Assembly: GCA_942491735.1 (NCBI GenBank)
Contig: CALOCN010000001.1
Location: 1 to 64,000, forward strand
Origin: CALOCN01 sp942491735
Lineage (GTDB): Bacteria > Eisenbacteria > RBG-16-71-46 > JABDJR01
Length of the DNA stretch: 64,000 bases
Direction: 5' to 3'
Notes under the pieces: generated by a model
What the model saw: only the letters and a program-made list of their open reading frames with translations
What the model was told of the DNA's origin: nothing
The model's database searches: none
In this document: positions 1 to 9,260 of the stretch, piece by piece
Layout: every line of letters begins with the position of its first letter
Position numbering within the stretch: the first letter of the stretch is position 1
Position numbers and translations under genes: made by a program

Positions 1-222
1 TCCACCGTGCCTCCGGCCACTCGCCGCGAGGCCCTGCGCCGCGATGGACATCGTTGTCGGGTCAAGGGTGCGAGCGCGCCTTGTTCGTTGAGGTTCATCA
101 CAAGACTTCCCCGCAGCGCCGGGGGGAAGCCACGACCTCCAAAACCTCGTGACACTATGCCCGGTTGCCATCGAGCGCTGCATCACACCTTCCGCGAGGA
201 GGTGTTGCGGGAAGTCTCCTAG
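1..222 (+). pseudogene. Decayed 3' end of an HNH endonuclease gene
   Basis: Pieces of an HNH nuclease are readable only by changing frame. Frame 1 (from base 7) gives RREALRRDGHRCRVKG. The frame starting at base 69 gives CERALFVEVHHKTS. The frame at base 134 gives DLQNLVTLC. Frame 1 again (from base 163) gives GCHRALHHTFREEVLREVS and a stop at 222. Together these match the family order (RRAVxxRDxxxCRxxGC, then VHH, NLxxLC, CHRxxHH). At least three frameshifts separate them, so no full-length product can be made. The 5' part lies outside the window. Alternatively, local sequencing errors at the edge of a contig could produce the same pattern. Confidence 0.6.
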
Positions 223-696
223 TCGCAACCCTCACCCACCAGGGCATAGCCTTCGTGGATGCAGGAGCCCAACCGGGCTCAGGGCTTAGACCGGGCAACG
301 CTTCGCCCTCCAGACGAGCTGGTTCAAAGACCAGGAGCAAACGCCTGGCTCTCCAGTTCATTTGGATCGGAGGTGCTGGCTAGGACCTGTCGCTCCAGGC
401 CGTTTGGTTGGAAGGCTTGGCGCAAGCGCCGACCCTCCAGGAGATCTGGGTCGGAAGTTCTGCGCAAGGAGCGCCCTTGCAGGCCGTGTGGATCGAGGAT
501 TTGGAGCGAGCGTCACCTTTCTCCGGGAAGGCAACCGGAAACGGGGTTCACACGAACCCCCTTGCGGTCACGTCCCCTCCCACCGCGGCGCTCGGCGAGT
601 CCCCATCCACGGCAAACCCGTGGTCTGGCTCGTCACCATCATCCTTCCCGTGCGCGGTCCTACACCGGGCGGGCCCGAGAGAGCTCCCTCTCGGCT
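223..696. other. Non-coding stretch with decayed repeat-coding sequence
   Basis: No intact gene is visible between the HNH remnant and the protease stop. Bases 308-517 hold about five degenerate 42-bp units (see the separate repeat entry). The rest, up to the protease gene, shows only short overlapping reading frames with no recognisable motif. Confidence 0.5.
308..517 (+). repeat. Five degenerate 42-bp tandem units coding a 14-residue motif
   Basis: Units start at 308, 351, 393, 435 and 477. Each opens with CTCCAG or TTGCAG, with TGG at codon 5. Translated, they read LQAVWLEGLAQAPT, LQEIWVGSSAQGAP and LQAVWIEDLERASP, with LQTSWFKDQEQTPG and LQFIWIGG for the first two. The consensus is LQxxWxxxxxQxP. 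The first unit is 43 bp and shifts frame, and the second carries an in-frame TAG, so the array looks like the remnant of a repeat protein gene. The protein family is not recognised. Confidence 0.55.
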
Positions 697-2550
697 CTAT
701 CGTCGCGGTGTCTTGAGCCACTCCAGCACCGGATCCCTGCCTGCCATGACGTCGAACTGGGTCATGGGAACCAGCTGGTCCGGAAGCAGCGTGTTGTTGG
801 TCTTTGTCGGGTCCGGGCGAAGCCACTTCTTGAAGCTCACGTTGTAGGCAAACGCGCTTTCGGGCAGTGAGAACCCCAGGATGTCCCCGTAGGAAGACGG
901 TGCATTCCCGGTTGGCTCACCGACCACCGTGGCCAGGCCGTTGTCACTCAGGATCACCGCGAACCAGTTCCCGCTGGAGAAGGTCCTCTTTCCGGTGAGA
1001 ACGAACATCTCTCCCGCGAACGGGGGCGGCGACGCGACCGGGTCGTTGGTCTTGGGGTTTCGCCGGTTGCGCACGTACCCCGGCTCCCCCTCATAACCCC
1101 GCTGCTCGATCGCCTGGGGAGACCAGCGCATCTCTCCCGAGTAGCCCAGGTACCCATCAACATCCACATAGCGAAGGAACTCATCCACCACCTGGGAGTT
1201 GCCACCCGTGTTGCGGCGCACATCGATGGCAACCCGGGTGATGCCCGCCTCGTGAACGCCGGTAAAGAAGTCGCGCAGGACGCCCTTGTAGTGATCATCC
1301 GGGCGACAGGCATCCAGGGTGAAGACGGCCAGATCGTGTCGCGGGTACAGGGTGAAGCGTACCCAGGGTGGCGCGTCCTCCTGGGGGAGTTCCGTCGAAA
1401 CAGCGAGTCTTACCGTGAAGGTCGTTCCGCTCCGTTCCAGGGTCACCGGCACCGGGGCCCCGCCCACAACGCCCAGCAGCCGCAGCACCGCGACATCACC
1501 CAGCAGGGCCTCACCCCACTCGCGGACCCACCACCGGTTCTCCGCGGGGACCAATCGGGACAGCGCCGCCTGCAGTTTCGTCTCGTCGTGGCCGCCGATC
1601 GCCAGTACCCGATCCCCCTTGACCAGGACGTCGGTCTTGGCCGAGACGATCAACCCGTCCTCGTACAACCAGCGCAAGGGGAGATGTACCCGCTCCCCGG
1701 ATACAGGCGGGGTCATCGCGGTGTGAGCGTCCTTCAGTGACAGGCACACCCCCTGGAGAAGGAACCAGAAGTCGGTCCGCGACATCCCTTCCCGAATCGC
1801 GGCCCGGGCCCGAGTCACGGCGGTGGCCAACTCCGCCGGCGCGCCCTCCAGGGTGGCGGGATGCACCGCGAGCACCGTTCCCACCAGGGCGTCCAGATCC
1901 CGGATCATCTGATCCACGGTCAGCGGGTGGGTGACCGTGTAATCCCCCTCGGCCAGTACCTTCGCACCGTCGGCCACGAGCCACTCGGTGGGACCATGGA
2001 ACAGGTTGTTGATCCCGATGAGATCCGCGGCCACGGCGGCCGTGTAGAGAATCGCCCGGCGCTCCGGGGCTTGGGGATGACGGATGGCGGCGATAACGCG
2101 AAGATGATCGCCGGTGAACTCCTGGTCCTGGAGCCAGGCGACACCCTCCCCATACCCCATCGGCAATCGCTCCGCGTACCGCCGAAACCACACCCCATCC
2201 GGTGTGGTGTACACCAGCAGGTTGTGGCCGCTCAGGTCGCTCAGGACCGCCTGTTCGTCGGTGAAGATGTCCGCTTCGGGGAAGAACTGATCCCGAATCG
2301 CACCAACGTAAGCGACCGTGCCCGGCGCATCCTCCACCACGATGGCCAGGGGTTTTCCGGCGAAGACGTTGTTGATGGCCCCGGCCGGAATGAAGTCGGT
2401 TGCCCCACCCTTGGCCTGGGCCAGGCACTCCGTCGCCGCGACGTGGCCGGAGACCCACACCAACGCGGCGAGCCACCACCCGATCTGCCGGGTGAGCCAC
2501 CCACCGCTCCGGTGGAAACCCTCCCCACGGACCCGTGACGCATGGGTCAC
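697..2550 (-). CDS. Secreted S41-family (C-terminal processing-like) peptidase
   Basis: The 617-residue product starts with a hydrophobic export segment (about residues 15-40). It then has a PDZ-like stretch around KGDRVLAIGG and an S41 peptidase domain in the C-terminal third. There, VAIDVRRNTGGNS is followed by TFSSGNWFA, whose serine sits where the tail-specific protease nucleophile lies. The chosen start is the GTG at 2550, because it overlaps the TGA of the upstream cytochrome gene (GTGA) and an AGGAGG lies about 10 nt before it; an ATG at 2580 inside the cytochrome gene is the alternative. The family cleaves proteins in the periplasm, usually from free C-termini, but the substrate here is unknown. 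Translational coupling to a diheme cytochrome c is unusual. Confidence 0.8.
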   Translation of the reverse strand: MTHASRVRGEGFHRSGGWLTRQIGWWLAALVWVSGHVAATECLAQAKGGATDFIPAGAINNVFAGKPLAIVVEDAPGTVAYVGAIRDQFFPEADIFTDEQAVLSDLSGHNLLVYTTPDGVWFRRYAERLPMGYGEGVAWLQDQEFTGDHLRVIAAIRHPQAPERRAILYTAAVAADLIGINNLFHGPTEWLVADGAKVLAEGDYTVTHPLTVDQMIRDLDALVGTVLAVHPATLEGAPAELATAVTRARAAIREGMSRTDFWFLLQGVCLSLKDAHTAMTPPVSGERVHLPLRWLYEDGLIVSAKTDVLVKGDRVLAIGGHDETKLQAALSRLVPAENRWWVREWGEALLGDVAVLRLLGVVGGAPVPVTLERSGTTFTVRLAVSTELPQEDAPPWVRFTLYPRHDLAVFTLDACRPDDHYKGVLRDFFTGVHEAGITRVAIDVRRNTGGNSQVVDEFLRYVDVDGYLGYSGEMRWSPQAIEQRGYEGEPGYVRNRRNPKTNDPVASPPPFAGEMFVLTGKRTFSSGNWFAVILSDNGLATVVGEPTGNAPSSYGDILGFSLPESAFAYNVSFKKWLRPDPTKTNNTLLPDQLVPMTQFDVMAGRDPVLEWLKTPRR

Positions 2551-3407
2551 TCCCCCGGGCCCTCCTGGAGATAGAGCCACACCGCACGCAGCTCGTTGTC
2601 GGTCATGTTCCGAAACGTGGTCCAGGGCATGAGGTCGGGATCCATCTCACGATGATCCGCGGCCACGCCGGTACGCATTGTCTTGAAGAACTGGGCCTCG
2701 TCATACGGGCCCAGGGTCTTGCTGGTGAGCAGATCCGGAGTTCCCTGGCTATCGCCCTGGAGCTGGTCGCCATGACAGGATCGACAGGCGATTCCCAGAT
2801 AGCGCCCGTACTCCGCGGTGGCGCCCGGTACCGGACTGACCAACGACGGCGCGGTGTGATCCTGGACCCGGGCGTTGAGGAACGGCTGGAACAATGCCTC
2901 GACCACGCGCCCAATGACCTTCAGGTCCGCCTTGGGAACGTCGCGATCCACCGGTAGCGCCGTCTGGAGGTAGGCCACCGCGGCTCCGAGGTCCTGGTCG
3001 CTCATCTCGGCAAACGCCTCGGACGGCATGAGGATCAGGGGTTTGCCTTCCCGATCCACCCCGTGACGAATGGCCCGCACCCAGTCCTCGGCGGTGTAGT
3101 CCCCGACCACGCTGCCCTGGCCCCGCGTGATGTTGGGAGCACTGAACCGGGCAAAGACGGCCGAGTCCACCAGGACGCGTCCCCCCAGGTCCGCCCCGTG
3201 GCAGTCCGAGCAACCCAGCCACGCCTCGGTGAGGTGCTTCCCCCGGGCGATTTCCGAGGGGTCCACGGGGATACCCACCATGCGTGTCTCGACGGTGATC
3301 GGGGTCTCGAGTTGCGATCCCACCACGAACCAGGCGGCGGCTACACCGCCCAGGGCCAGCACCACGAGAATCAAGAGAAACGCACCCAACCGTTTCAGGA
3401 ATTTCAT
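2547..3407 (-). CDS. Membrane-anchored diheme cytochrome c
   Basis: The 286-residue protein has an N-terminal hydrophobic segment (MKFLKRLG, then about 20 apolar residues) that acts as signal or anchor. Two class I cytochrome c domains follow, with heme motifs CSDCH (about residue 64) and CRSCH (about residue 207). A candidate axial methionine lies after each (LMPSEAF; LMPWTTF). The second half resembles the domains that follow with ISSWSDxEL-type helices (MTDNELRAVWLYL). The ATG at 3407 has a GGAGG 7 nt upstream and places the signal segment at the true N-terminus, whereas a longer reading frame upstream has no such support. It probably transfers electrons in the periplasm. The downstream S41 protease gene overlaps its stop by 4 nt. 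Confidence 0.88.
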   Translation of the reverse strand: MKFLKRLGAFLLILVVLALGGVAAAWFVVGSQLETPITVETRMVGIPVDPSEIARGKHLTEAWLGCSDCHGADLGGRVLVDSAVFARFSAPNITRGQGSVVGDYTAEDWVRAIRHGVDREGKPLILMPSEAFAEMSDQDLGAAVAYLQTALPVDRDVPKADLKVIGRVVEALFQPFLNARVQDHTAPSLVSPVPGATAEYGRYLGIACRSCHGDQLQGDSQGTPDLLTSKTLGPYDEAQFFKTMRTGVAADHREMDPDLMPWTTFRNMTDNELRAVWLYLQEGPGE

Positions 3408-3504
3408 CAGGGCCTCCGGGATGGATCGACGAATGTGCCGCGAATCGGTTCGCGATGGCGCGGAGGATACCACCGGCGCACGGTGGTGGTATCCTTGCCG
3501 GTCC
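3408..3504. promoter_or_regulatory. Divergent promoter region between cytochrome c and mfd
   Basis: Only 97 bp separate the two divergent starts, so both promoters should lie here. I see no convincing -35/-10 pair. The sequence contains the direct repeat ACCACCGGCG/ACGGTGGTGG around 3470-3490, of unknown role. Confidence 0.35.
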
Positions 3505-6500
3505 ATGTCCCGTGCCGTCGACGATCCGGAGCGAAGTGCCCGCCCTGACGCGTCCCCCCTGGGGGAGGTGATCGTGTCTCTCCCTGCCTTCCCGGCGGTG
3601 GAAGCGGCGCTGGCCACCCGTTCCCCGGTCCATGTCCACAAGCTCGTCGGCGCTTCCAAGGCCGTGTTCGTGGCCGAGTTGCGACGACGCACCGGGCTCC
3701 CCGTGCTCTACATCACCTCGGGAGAGGAATCCGCGGACGCCGCGCGCATGGACCTGGAGCTCTTCCTGGACGAGCCGGTCCACCATCTGCCCGAGCACAC
3801 CACCCGCCCCTACGAAGCCAAGCAGGCCCACACCGATGTCGCCGCCTCGCGGCTGGAGACCCTGACCCACCTCGCCGCCCATGGGGACGGAGTGATCGTG
3901 GCCACCGCAAAGGGGCTGGCCGAGAAGGTGGTTGGGCCGGATCTGCTGCGGCGCAATCTCCTGCGGTTCAAGGTGGGCGACGCGATCGACCTCGACGAGG
4001 TGACCGGCCGGCTCACCTACCTGGGCTACGAGCGGTGCCAGGCGGTGGAGGAGGTGGGGGACTACGCGCTGCGGGGCGGGATCCTGGACGTGTACTCCCT
4101 GGGTGGTCTCCACCCTATCCGCATCGAGACCGAGTACGACGAGGTGGCCTCGGTGCGCGAGTTCGATGTGCATACCCAGCGATCGCTCAACACCCTGACC
4201 CAGGCCGTCCTCATCCCCCGGCACGAGCTGATCCTGGACCAGGACACCATGGACCTCGCCGTCCTGGAACTGGGCGAGGAGGACGCGGAAGCCGGCGCCT
4301 CCCTGCAGGAGGCCTTCGACACGGAGGTTCACCCCGCAGGCATCGAGCGCATGGCCGGGCGACTGCACCAGGGCATGACCGGGTTCTCGAGCTACCTTCC
4401 CGAGCAGGCCATTGTGGTCATCGAGGAACCGGGGCTGGTGCGTTCCCGCATCGAGGTGCTGTGGGAGGAGATCACTCAGGCCCATGAGACGACCTCGGCG
4501 CTTTTCCCCCACGTGAGCCCGCCGGATGATCTGTACCTGGGTCCGGACGCGTTTTTCCAGGCCCTGGCCACCCACGCCACGGTGCGTCTCTCCGATCTCA
4601 GCCCGGATGCGGGCGCCGAGGCCAAGCGGGTGCCGGTGCGATCGCATCCCCCCGAAACCTATGGCCGCCAGATCGAGATGTGGCGCACCTACCTGCGCCG
4701 GCTGGACTCGGATGGGCACCGCATCACCATCTATTGCGACAACGCCGGGCAACGGGAGCGGTTGGAAGCGCTGCTGATCGACCACGGCATCCGGGTCGAG
4801 TTGCCGCTGGGCGTGCTCTCGGCCGGGTTCGTGCTGGAAGAGGCCAAGTTGGCCGTGCTCACCGATCACGAGTTCTTTGGCCGGCCCCGGCGTCGTCGCG
4901 CGCGCAAGTTCCGCTCCGGGTTCGGACTCAAGGAACTCAAGACCCTCAAGGTGGGGAGCTACATCGTCCATGTGGAGCACGGGATCGGTCAGTATCATGG
5001 CCTGACCCGGATCGAGGTCAACGGCCAGCACACCGACGTATTGCAGATCGCCTACCAGAAGGGGGACAAGCTGTACGTGCCGGTGTCGCAGCTGGACCTG
5101 ATCCAGCGCTACTCCAGCGAGGACGGCAAGAAGGCGGTGCTCTCGCGTCTGGGCGGGACCGGTTGGGCCAAGACAAAGCAGAAGGCCAAGAAGCACATCA
5201 AGGAGATCGCGGGCGAGCTCATCCGGCTCTACGCGTTGCGCAAGGCGCATCCCGGGCATCAGTTCGGACCGGACACGCCCTGGCAGGGGGAACTCGAGGG
5301 TTCCTTCCCCTACGACGAGACCCCGGATCAGCGCACCGCCATCGACCTGGTGAAGGCGGACATGGAGGCGCCCACCCCCATGGATCGCCTGGTCTGCGGC
5401 GACGTGGGGTACGGCAAGACCGAGGTCGCGGTGCGGGCGGCGTTCAAGGCGGTGATGGAGGGGAAGCAGGTGGCCATCCTGGTGCCCACCACGATCCTCT
5501 GCGAACAGCACTTCAACACCCTCACCGATCGCTTCAAGGACTTCCCGGTCCGTCTGGAGATGCTCTCCCGCTTCCGTAGCGCCAAGGAGAAGAAGGAGAT
5601 CCTGGCCAGGATCAAGGACGGGCAACTGGACCTGGTGGTGGGAACCCACGCCCTGCTGGGCAAGAGTGTCCGCTTCAAGAACCTGGGGCTCCTGGTGGTG
5701 GACGAGGAGCAGCGGTTCGGGGTGACCCACAAGGAACGCATCAAGGAGATGCGGGCCAACGTGGATGTGTTGACCCTGACCGCAACGCCCATTCCGCGTA
5801 CGCTCAACATGTCGATGCTCGGGGTGCGGGACATCACGGTGATCCAGACCCCGCCTCAGGGACGCATGCCGGTACAGACCGAGATCGCGGAGTTCGACCG
5901 TGAGCTCATCCAGGAGATGCTGCTGCGCGAGTCGGATCGCGGGGGGCAGTCGTTCTTTGTCCACAACCGGGTGGAGTCCATCCACACCATGGGCATGTAC
6001 ATCCGCAAGCTCTGCCCGCAGCTTCGGGTCGGGGTGGCGCACGGTCAGATGCGCGAGCACGCCCTGGAGCAGGTCATGCACGCGTTCATCGCGGGTGAGA
6101 TGGATGTCCTGGTGGCGACCATGATCATCGAGAACGGCCTGGACATTCCCTCGGTCAACACCATGATCGTGAACCGCGCGGATGCATTTGGTCTTTCCCA
6201 GCTCTACCAGCTGCGGGGGCGGGTGGGGCGGAGCACGGTGAAGGCGTTCTGCAGTTTCCTGGTTCCGACCCAGAAGGCACTCACCGAGACCGCCATGAAG
6301 CGGCTCCGGGCCATCGCCGAGTTCGACGAGCTGGGCAGCGGGTTCGCCTTGGCCATGCGGGACCTGGAAATCCGCGGGGCGGGGAACCTGCTGGGGAGCG
6401 AGCAGCACGGCCACGTGGTGGCGATCGGGTTCGAGATGTACTGCAAGCTGGTCGACGAAGCGGTGCGCGAGCTCAAGGGGCTTCCCCTGGTGGACCGGCC

Positions 6501-6942
6501 GGAGCCGCGCATGACCACCGACATCGACGCGTTCCTGCCCGACGACTACGTGGAGGACGCCGAGCAGAAGGTCGCGTTCTACAAGCGTCTCGCCGACGCC
6601 GAAGAGATGGACGAGGTGCTCCAACTCGAGGACGAGATCAAGGACCGCTACGGACGGCTCTCCACCCCGGCGTTGTCGCTGTTCGCCCTGCGGCGCCTGC
6701 GCCTGCTGGGGGCGGAGATCGGGCTGGGGAGCGTGGACGTGCGCCGGGGTCGGATCGAGTTCGAGTTCCTCGAGGAGCCCACTCCCCAGAAGCTCAAGGG
6801 CTGGATGCAGCGGGTCACCACTCCGGTGGAGTTCGTCACCGCGGGTCGGTTCGCATTGAAAGCCAAGGGCTCACTGGCCGAGGCGCTGGCGCTGGCGCGC
6901 GCCATGGCAGGGGTGGATGCGGAAGGGGTGAGGGTCAACTAG
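3505..6942 (+). CDS. mfd: Transcription-repair coupling factor Mfd
   Basis: The 1145-residue product has the family length and full domain order: UvrB-like N-terminal region (1-330), CarD-like RNA polymerase interaction domain (about 472-540, VGSYIVHVEHGIGQY), superfamily 2 translocase and C-terminal TRCF domain. Visible motifs are Walker A GDVGYGKTE (about 632), DEEQ in VVDEEQRFG (about 733), TATPIPRTL, and LRGRVGRS (about 903). Mfd releases RNA polymerase stalled at DNA lesions and recruits UvrA. The ATG at 3505 was chosen because it gives the usual length; an open frame extends upstream into the divergent cytochrome gene but cannot be its start. It converges on ppk1 with 17 bp between the stops. 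Confidence 0.97.
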   Translation: MSRAVDDPERSARPDASPLGEVIVSLPAFPAVEAALATRSPVHVHKLVGASKAVFVAELRRRTGLPVLYITSGEESADAARMDLELFLDEPVHHLPEHTTRPYEAKQAHTDVAASRLETLTHLAAHGDGVIVATAKGLAEKVVGPDLLRRNLLRFKVGDAIDLDEVTGRLTYLGYERCQAVEEVGDYALRGGILDVYSLGGLHPIRIETEYDEVASVREFDVHTQRSLNTLTQAVLIPRHELILDQDTMDLAVLELGEEDAEAGASLQEAFDTEVHPAGIERMAGRLHQGMTGFSSYLPEQAIVVIEEPGLVRSRIEVLWEEITQAHETTSALFPHVSPPDDLYLGPDAFFQALATHATVRLSDLSPDAGAEAKRVPVRSHPPETYGRQIEMWRTYLRRLDSDGHRITIYCDNAGQRERLEALLIDHGIRVELPLGVLSAGFVLEEAKLAVLTDHEFFGRPRRRRARKFRSGFGLKELKTLKVGSYIVHVEHGIGQYHGLTRIEVNGQHTDVLQIAYQKGDKLYVPVSQLDLIQRYSSEDGKKAVLSRLGGTGWAKTKQKAKKHIKEIAGELIRLYALRKAHPGHQFGPDTPWQGELEGSFPYDETPDQRTAIDLVKADMEAPTPMDRLVCGDVGYGKTEVAVRAAFKAVMEGKQVAILVPTTILCEQHFNTLTDRFKDFPVRLEMLSRFRSAKEKKEILARIKDGQLDLVVGTHALLGKSVRFKNLGLLVVDEEQRFGVTHKERIKEMRANVDVLTLTATPIPRTLNMSMLGVRDITVIQTPPQGRMPVQTEIAEFDRELIQEMLLRESDRGGQSFFVHNRVESIHTMGMYIRKLCPQLRVGVAHGQMREHALEQVMHAFIAGEMDVLVATMIIENGLDIPSVNTMIVNRADAFGLSQLYQLRGRVGRSTVKAFCSFLVPTQKALTETAMKRLRAIAEFDELGSGFALAMRDLEIRGAGNLLGSEQHGHVVAIGFEMYCKLVDEAVRELKGLPLVDRPEPRMTTDIDAFLPDDYVEDAEQKVAFYKRLADAEEMDEVLQLEDEIKDRYGRLSTPALSLFALRRLRLLGAEIGLGSVDVRRGRIEFEFLEEPTPQKLKGWMQRVTTPVEFVTAGRFALKAKGSLAEALALARAMAGVDAEGVRVN

Positions 6943-6959
6943 AGAGCGGCGACGGTCCC

Positions 6960-9056
6960 TCAGCGATCTCCCCCCATGAACGTTTCCTGCGTTCCCTTCC
7001 TCTCTTCCCCCTCGGCCGGTTCCCGCTTGGTGTAGGTCCCGTCCTCGCCACAGTCCCAGGCGGTCACGTTGTCGTCCGCGTAGACCTTCAGAAGCCGGTC
7101 GATCTCGCCCTGCAGCTTGGGGTCCAGGATGGGCGCCACCGACTCCACCCGGTGGTCCAGGTTCCGGGTCATCCAGTCGGCCGAGCCGATGAACATCACC
7201 GGTTCCCCGTTGTTCTCGAACCGATAGATGCGGCTGTGCTCCAGGAAGCGTCCCACCACGCTGGTGACCTGGATCGTCTCGGACAGCCCCGGCACGCCCG
7301 GGCGCAGGGCGCAGAGGCCGCGCACGATCAGCTTCACCGGCACGCCGGCCTGACTCGCCTTGTACAGCTCCTGGATGATCGCCGGGTCCTCGAGTTGGTT
7401 CATCTTGGCGTGGATTCCCGACGCCAACCCCTTCGCCGCGTTCTCGGCCTCGCGCTGGATGAGTTGGGTGAACCGTGCCCGCAGGAACTGCGGCGCCACC
7501 AGAAGGCGTCGGTACCGGGAATGCGGCGTGGCGCTGGTCAACGCGTTGAACAGGTCGGCCACGTCCGAGGTGAGGTTCTTGTCCGCGGTGAGCAGTCCCA
7601 GATCCTCGTAGTGTCGTGCCGTGCCGGAGTGGTAGTTCCCGGTGCCGATGTGGGCGTAGTGGCGGATCCGGCCCGCTTCCTCCCGCACCACCAGGGCCAG
7701 CTTCACGTGGGTCTTGAGACGCTCCACGCCGTAGGAGACATGAACCCCTTCGCTCTCCAGTCGCTGCCCCCAGGCAATGTTGGGCGCCTCGTCGAAGCGC
7801 GCGGTGATCTCGACCAGCACCGCCACCTGTTTGCGGCGCCGGGCGGCCTTGACCAGGGCGCGCAGGATGGGGGAGTCGCTGCTCGTGCGGTAGACGGTGA
7901 GCTTGATGGCCAGCACCGCGGGATCCCGGGCCGCGTTGTCCAGGAACCGCAGCACCGAGGAGTCGAAGTCGTCGTAGGGGTGATGGAGCAGGATGTCCCC
8001 ACGCCGGATCTCATCGAAGAAGTCGTCGGGATCGTTCCGGTCCAGGCGCCGCAGGCGCCGGTGTTTGCGCGGCTTGTGGATGGGAAGCCGCAGGTCCGGG
8101 CGATCCGGGATTTCCAGGCCGGTCAGGTCGCTGAGACGAAAGAAGTACTCGGTGGGATAGACATCGTTCTCGCCCACCTCCAGCTGTCGACAGAGCCAGC
8201 GCACCAGTTGTTCCGGGATCCTGGGTTCCACCTGGAGTCGCACCGCGTCGGCAAAGTGCCGCGCCCGCACTTCGCTGGACACGTCGTCGACCAGGCTTCC
8301 CGGATCGGCCAGCGGATCGGTGTCGGTATCCTCGTCGTCGTGGTCCGCCTCTCCCTCGACGTCGCGGGTCACCCGGAAGAGATGAATCTCCTCCCCCTGG
8401 ACGCCCGGGAACATGAGATCGAGGTTGTCCACCATCACCTGTTCCAGCGGGACGAAGCCGTCCGCGTTCGGGAGCGGCACCCACCGAGGCCGGTTGGGCG
8501 GCACCTTGATCCGCACGAACCGTTTGCGATCACGGTCCGGCAGCAGGAGGGCGAGGTTGATCCCCCCGTGGCTGATGAAGGGGAAGGGATGCTCCGCATC
8601 CACCGCGAGCGGGGTGAGGATGGGGAGCACGGACTCACGGAAGTAGGTGCGCAGGGTGCGCCGCATTTCCGGGGAGAGGTCCTTCACATCCTTGATGGGG
8701 ACCCCTGCCCGTTCCATGGCGGGTCTCAGGTCATCCTGGAGAAGGCGGGACAGGATCCCGATCTGCTCCTGGACCTCGGCCCGCGCCGCGCGAAACTGCT
8801 CCGCGGGGGTACGGCCGTCCACCGAGGGGTCGGCCCCTGCGGCCATGAGCCGCTTGAGATGGCTCATGCGCTTCATGAAGAACTCGTCGTGCAGGGTCCC
8901 CATGATTCCCGCGAACCGGACCCGCTCCAGGAGGGGCAACTCGGGATCCGCGACCTGGGCCAGCACCCGTCGCGCGAAGGCGAGCCAGCTCATCTCACGG
9001 TTGAGAAAGGCCTCGGGTGCGGCGACGTCCATGCGGGGAGGTTGTTCAAGGCTCAT
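6960..9056 (-). CDS. ppk1: Polyphosphate kinase 1
   Basis: The 698-residue product matches PPK1 in length and sequence from end to end. The N-terminal domain opens with FLNREMSWLAFARRVL, and the catalytic core carries the two conserved histidines in LKTHVKL (His447) and FLEHSRIY (His607), followed by SADWMTRNLDHRVE. The enzyme transfers the gamma phosphate of ATP to inorganic polyphosphate and back, and is membrane-associated in many bacteria. An acidic insertion (about residues 230-255, rich in D and E) falls between conserved blocks. The gene stands alone, convergent with mfd and divergent from the SurA-like gene. Confidence 0.96.
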   Translation of the reverse strand: MSLEQPPRMDVAAPEAFLNREMSWLAFARRVLAQVADPELPLLERVRFAGIMGTLHDEFFMKRMSHLKRLMAAGADPSVDGRTPAEQFRAARAEVQEQIGILSRLLQDDLRPAMERAGVPIKDVKDLSPEMRRTLRTYFRESVLPILTPLAVDAEHPFPFISHGGINLALLLPDRDRKRFVRIKVPPNRPRWVPLPNADGFVPLEQVMVDNLDLMFPGVQGEEIHLFRVTRDVEGEADHDDEDTDTDPLADPGSLVDDVSSEVRARHFADAVRLQVEPRIPEQLVRWLCRQLEVGENDVYPTEYFFRLSDLTGLEIPDRPDLRLPIHKPRKHRRLRRLDRNDPDDFFDEIRRGDILLHHPYDDFDSSVLRFLDNAARDPAVLAIKLTVYRTSSDSPILRALVKAARRRKQVAVLVEITARFDEAPNIAWGQRLESEGVHVSYGVERLKTHVKLALVVREEAGRIRHYAHIGTGNYHSGTARHYEDLGLLTADKNLTSDVADLFNALTSATPHSRYRRLLVAPQFLRARFTQLIQREAENAAKGLASGIHAKMNQLEDPAIIQELYKASQAGVPVKLIVRGLCALRPGVPGLSETIQVTSVVGRFLEHSRIYRFENNGEPVMFIGSADWMTRNLDHRVESVAPILDPKLQGEIDRLLKVYADDNVTAWDCGEDGTYTKREPAEGEERKGTQETFMGGDR

Positions 9057-9260
9057 GCGATGACCTCAAGGGACCGAGCGCGCCAGGACTCGTCGGGACC
9101 CGTAACGGATTTTGCTGCAATTGGTTATGATAGCACGTGACCCCGGGTCGGGAAAACGCCGACCCGGCTGCCGCAGGGGGGTGGAACCCCCTGGGCGTCA
9201 TCGCGGTAGAATCCGTGACGCCTTCAACTGCCGATCGACCCCCGGGCCCCAAGGATACCC

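Noticed and set aside
2749..6624. 1291-codon minus-strand open frame across mfd and the cytochrome gene
   Set aside because: It is antisense to mfd and lacks conserved motifs. High-GC codon bias keeps this strand open by chance.
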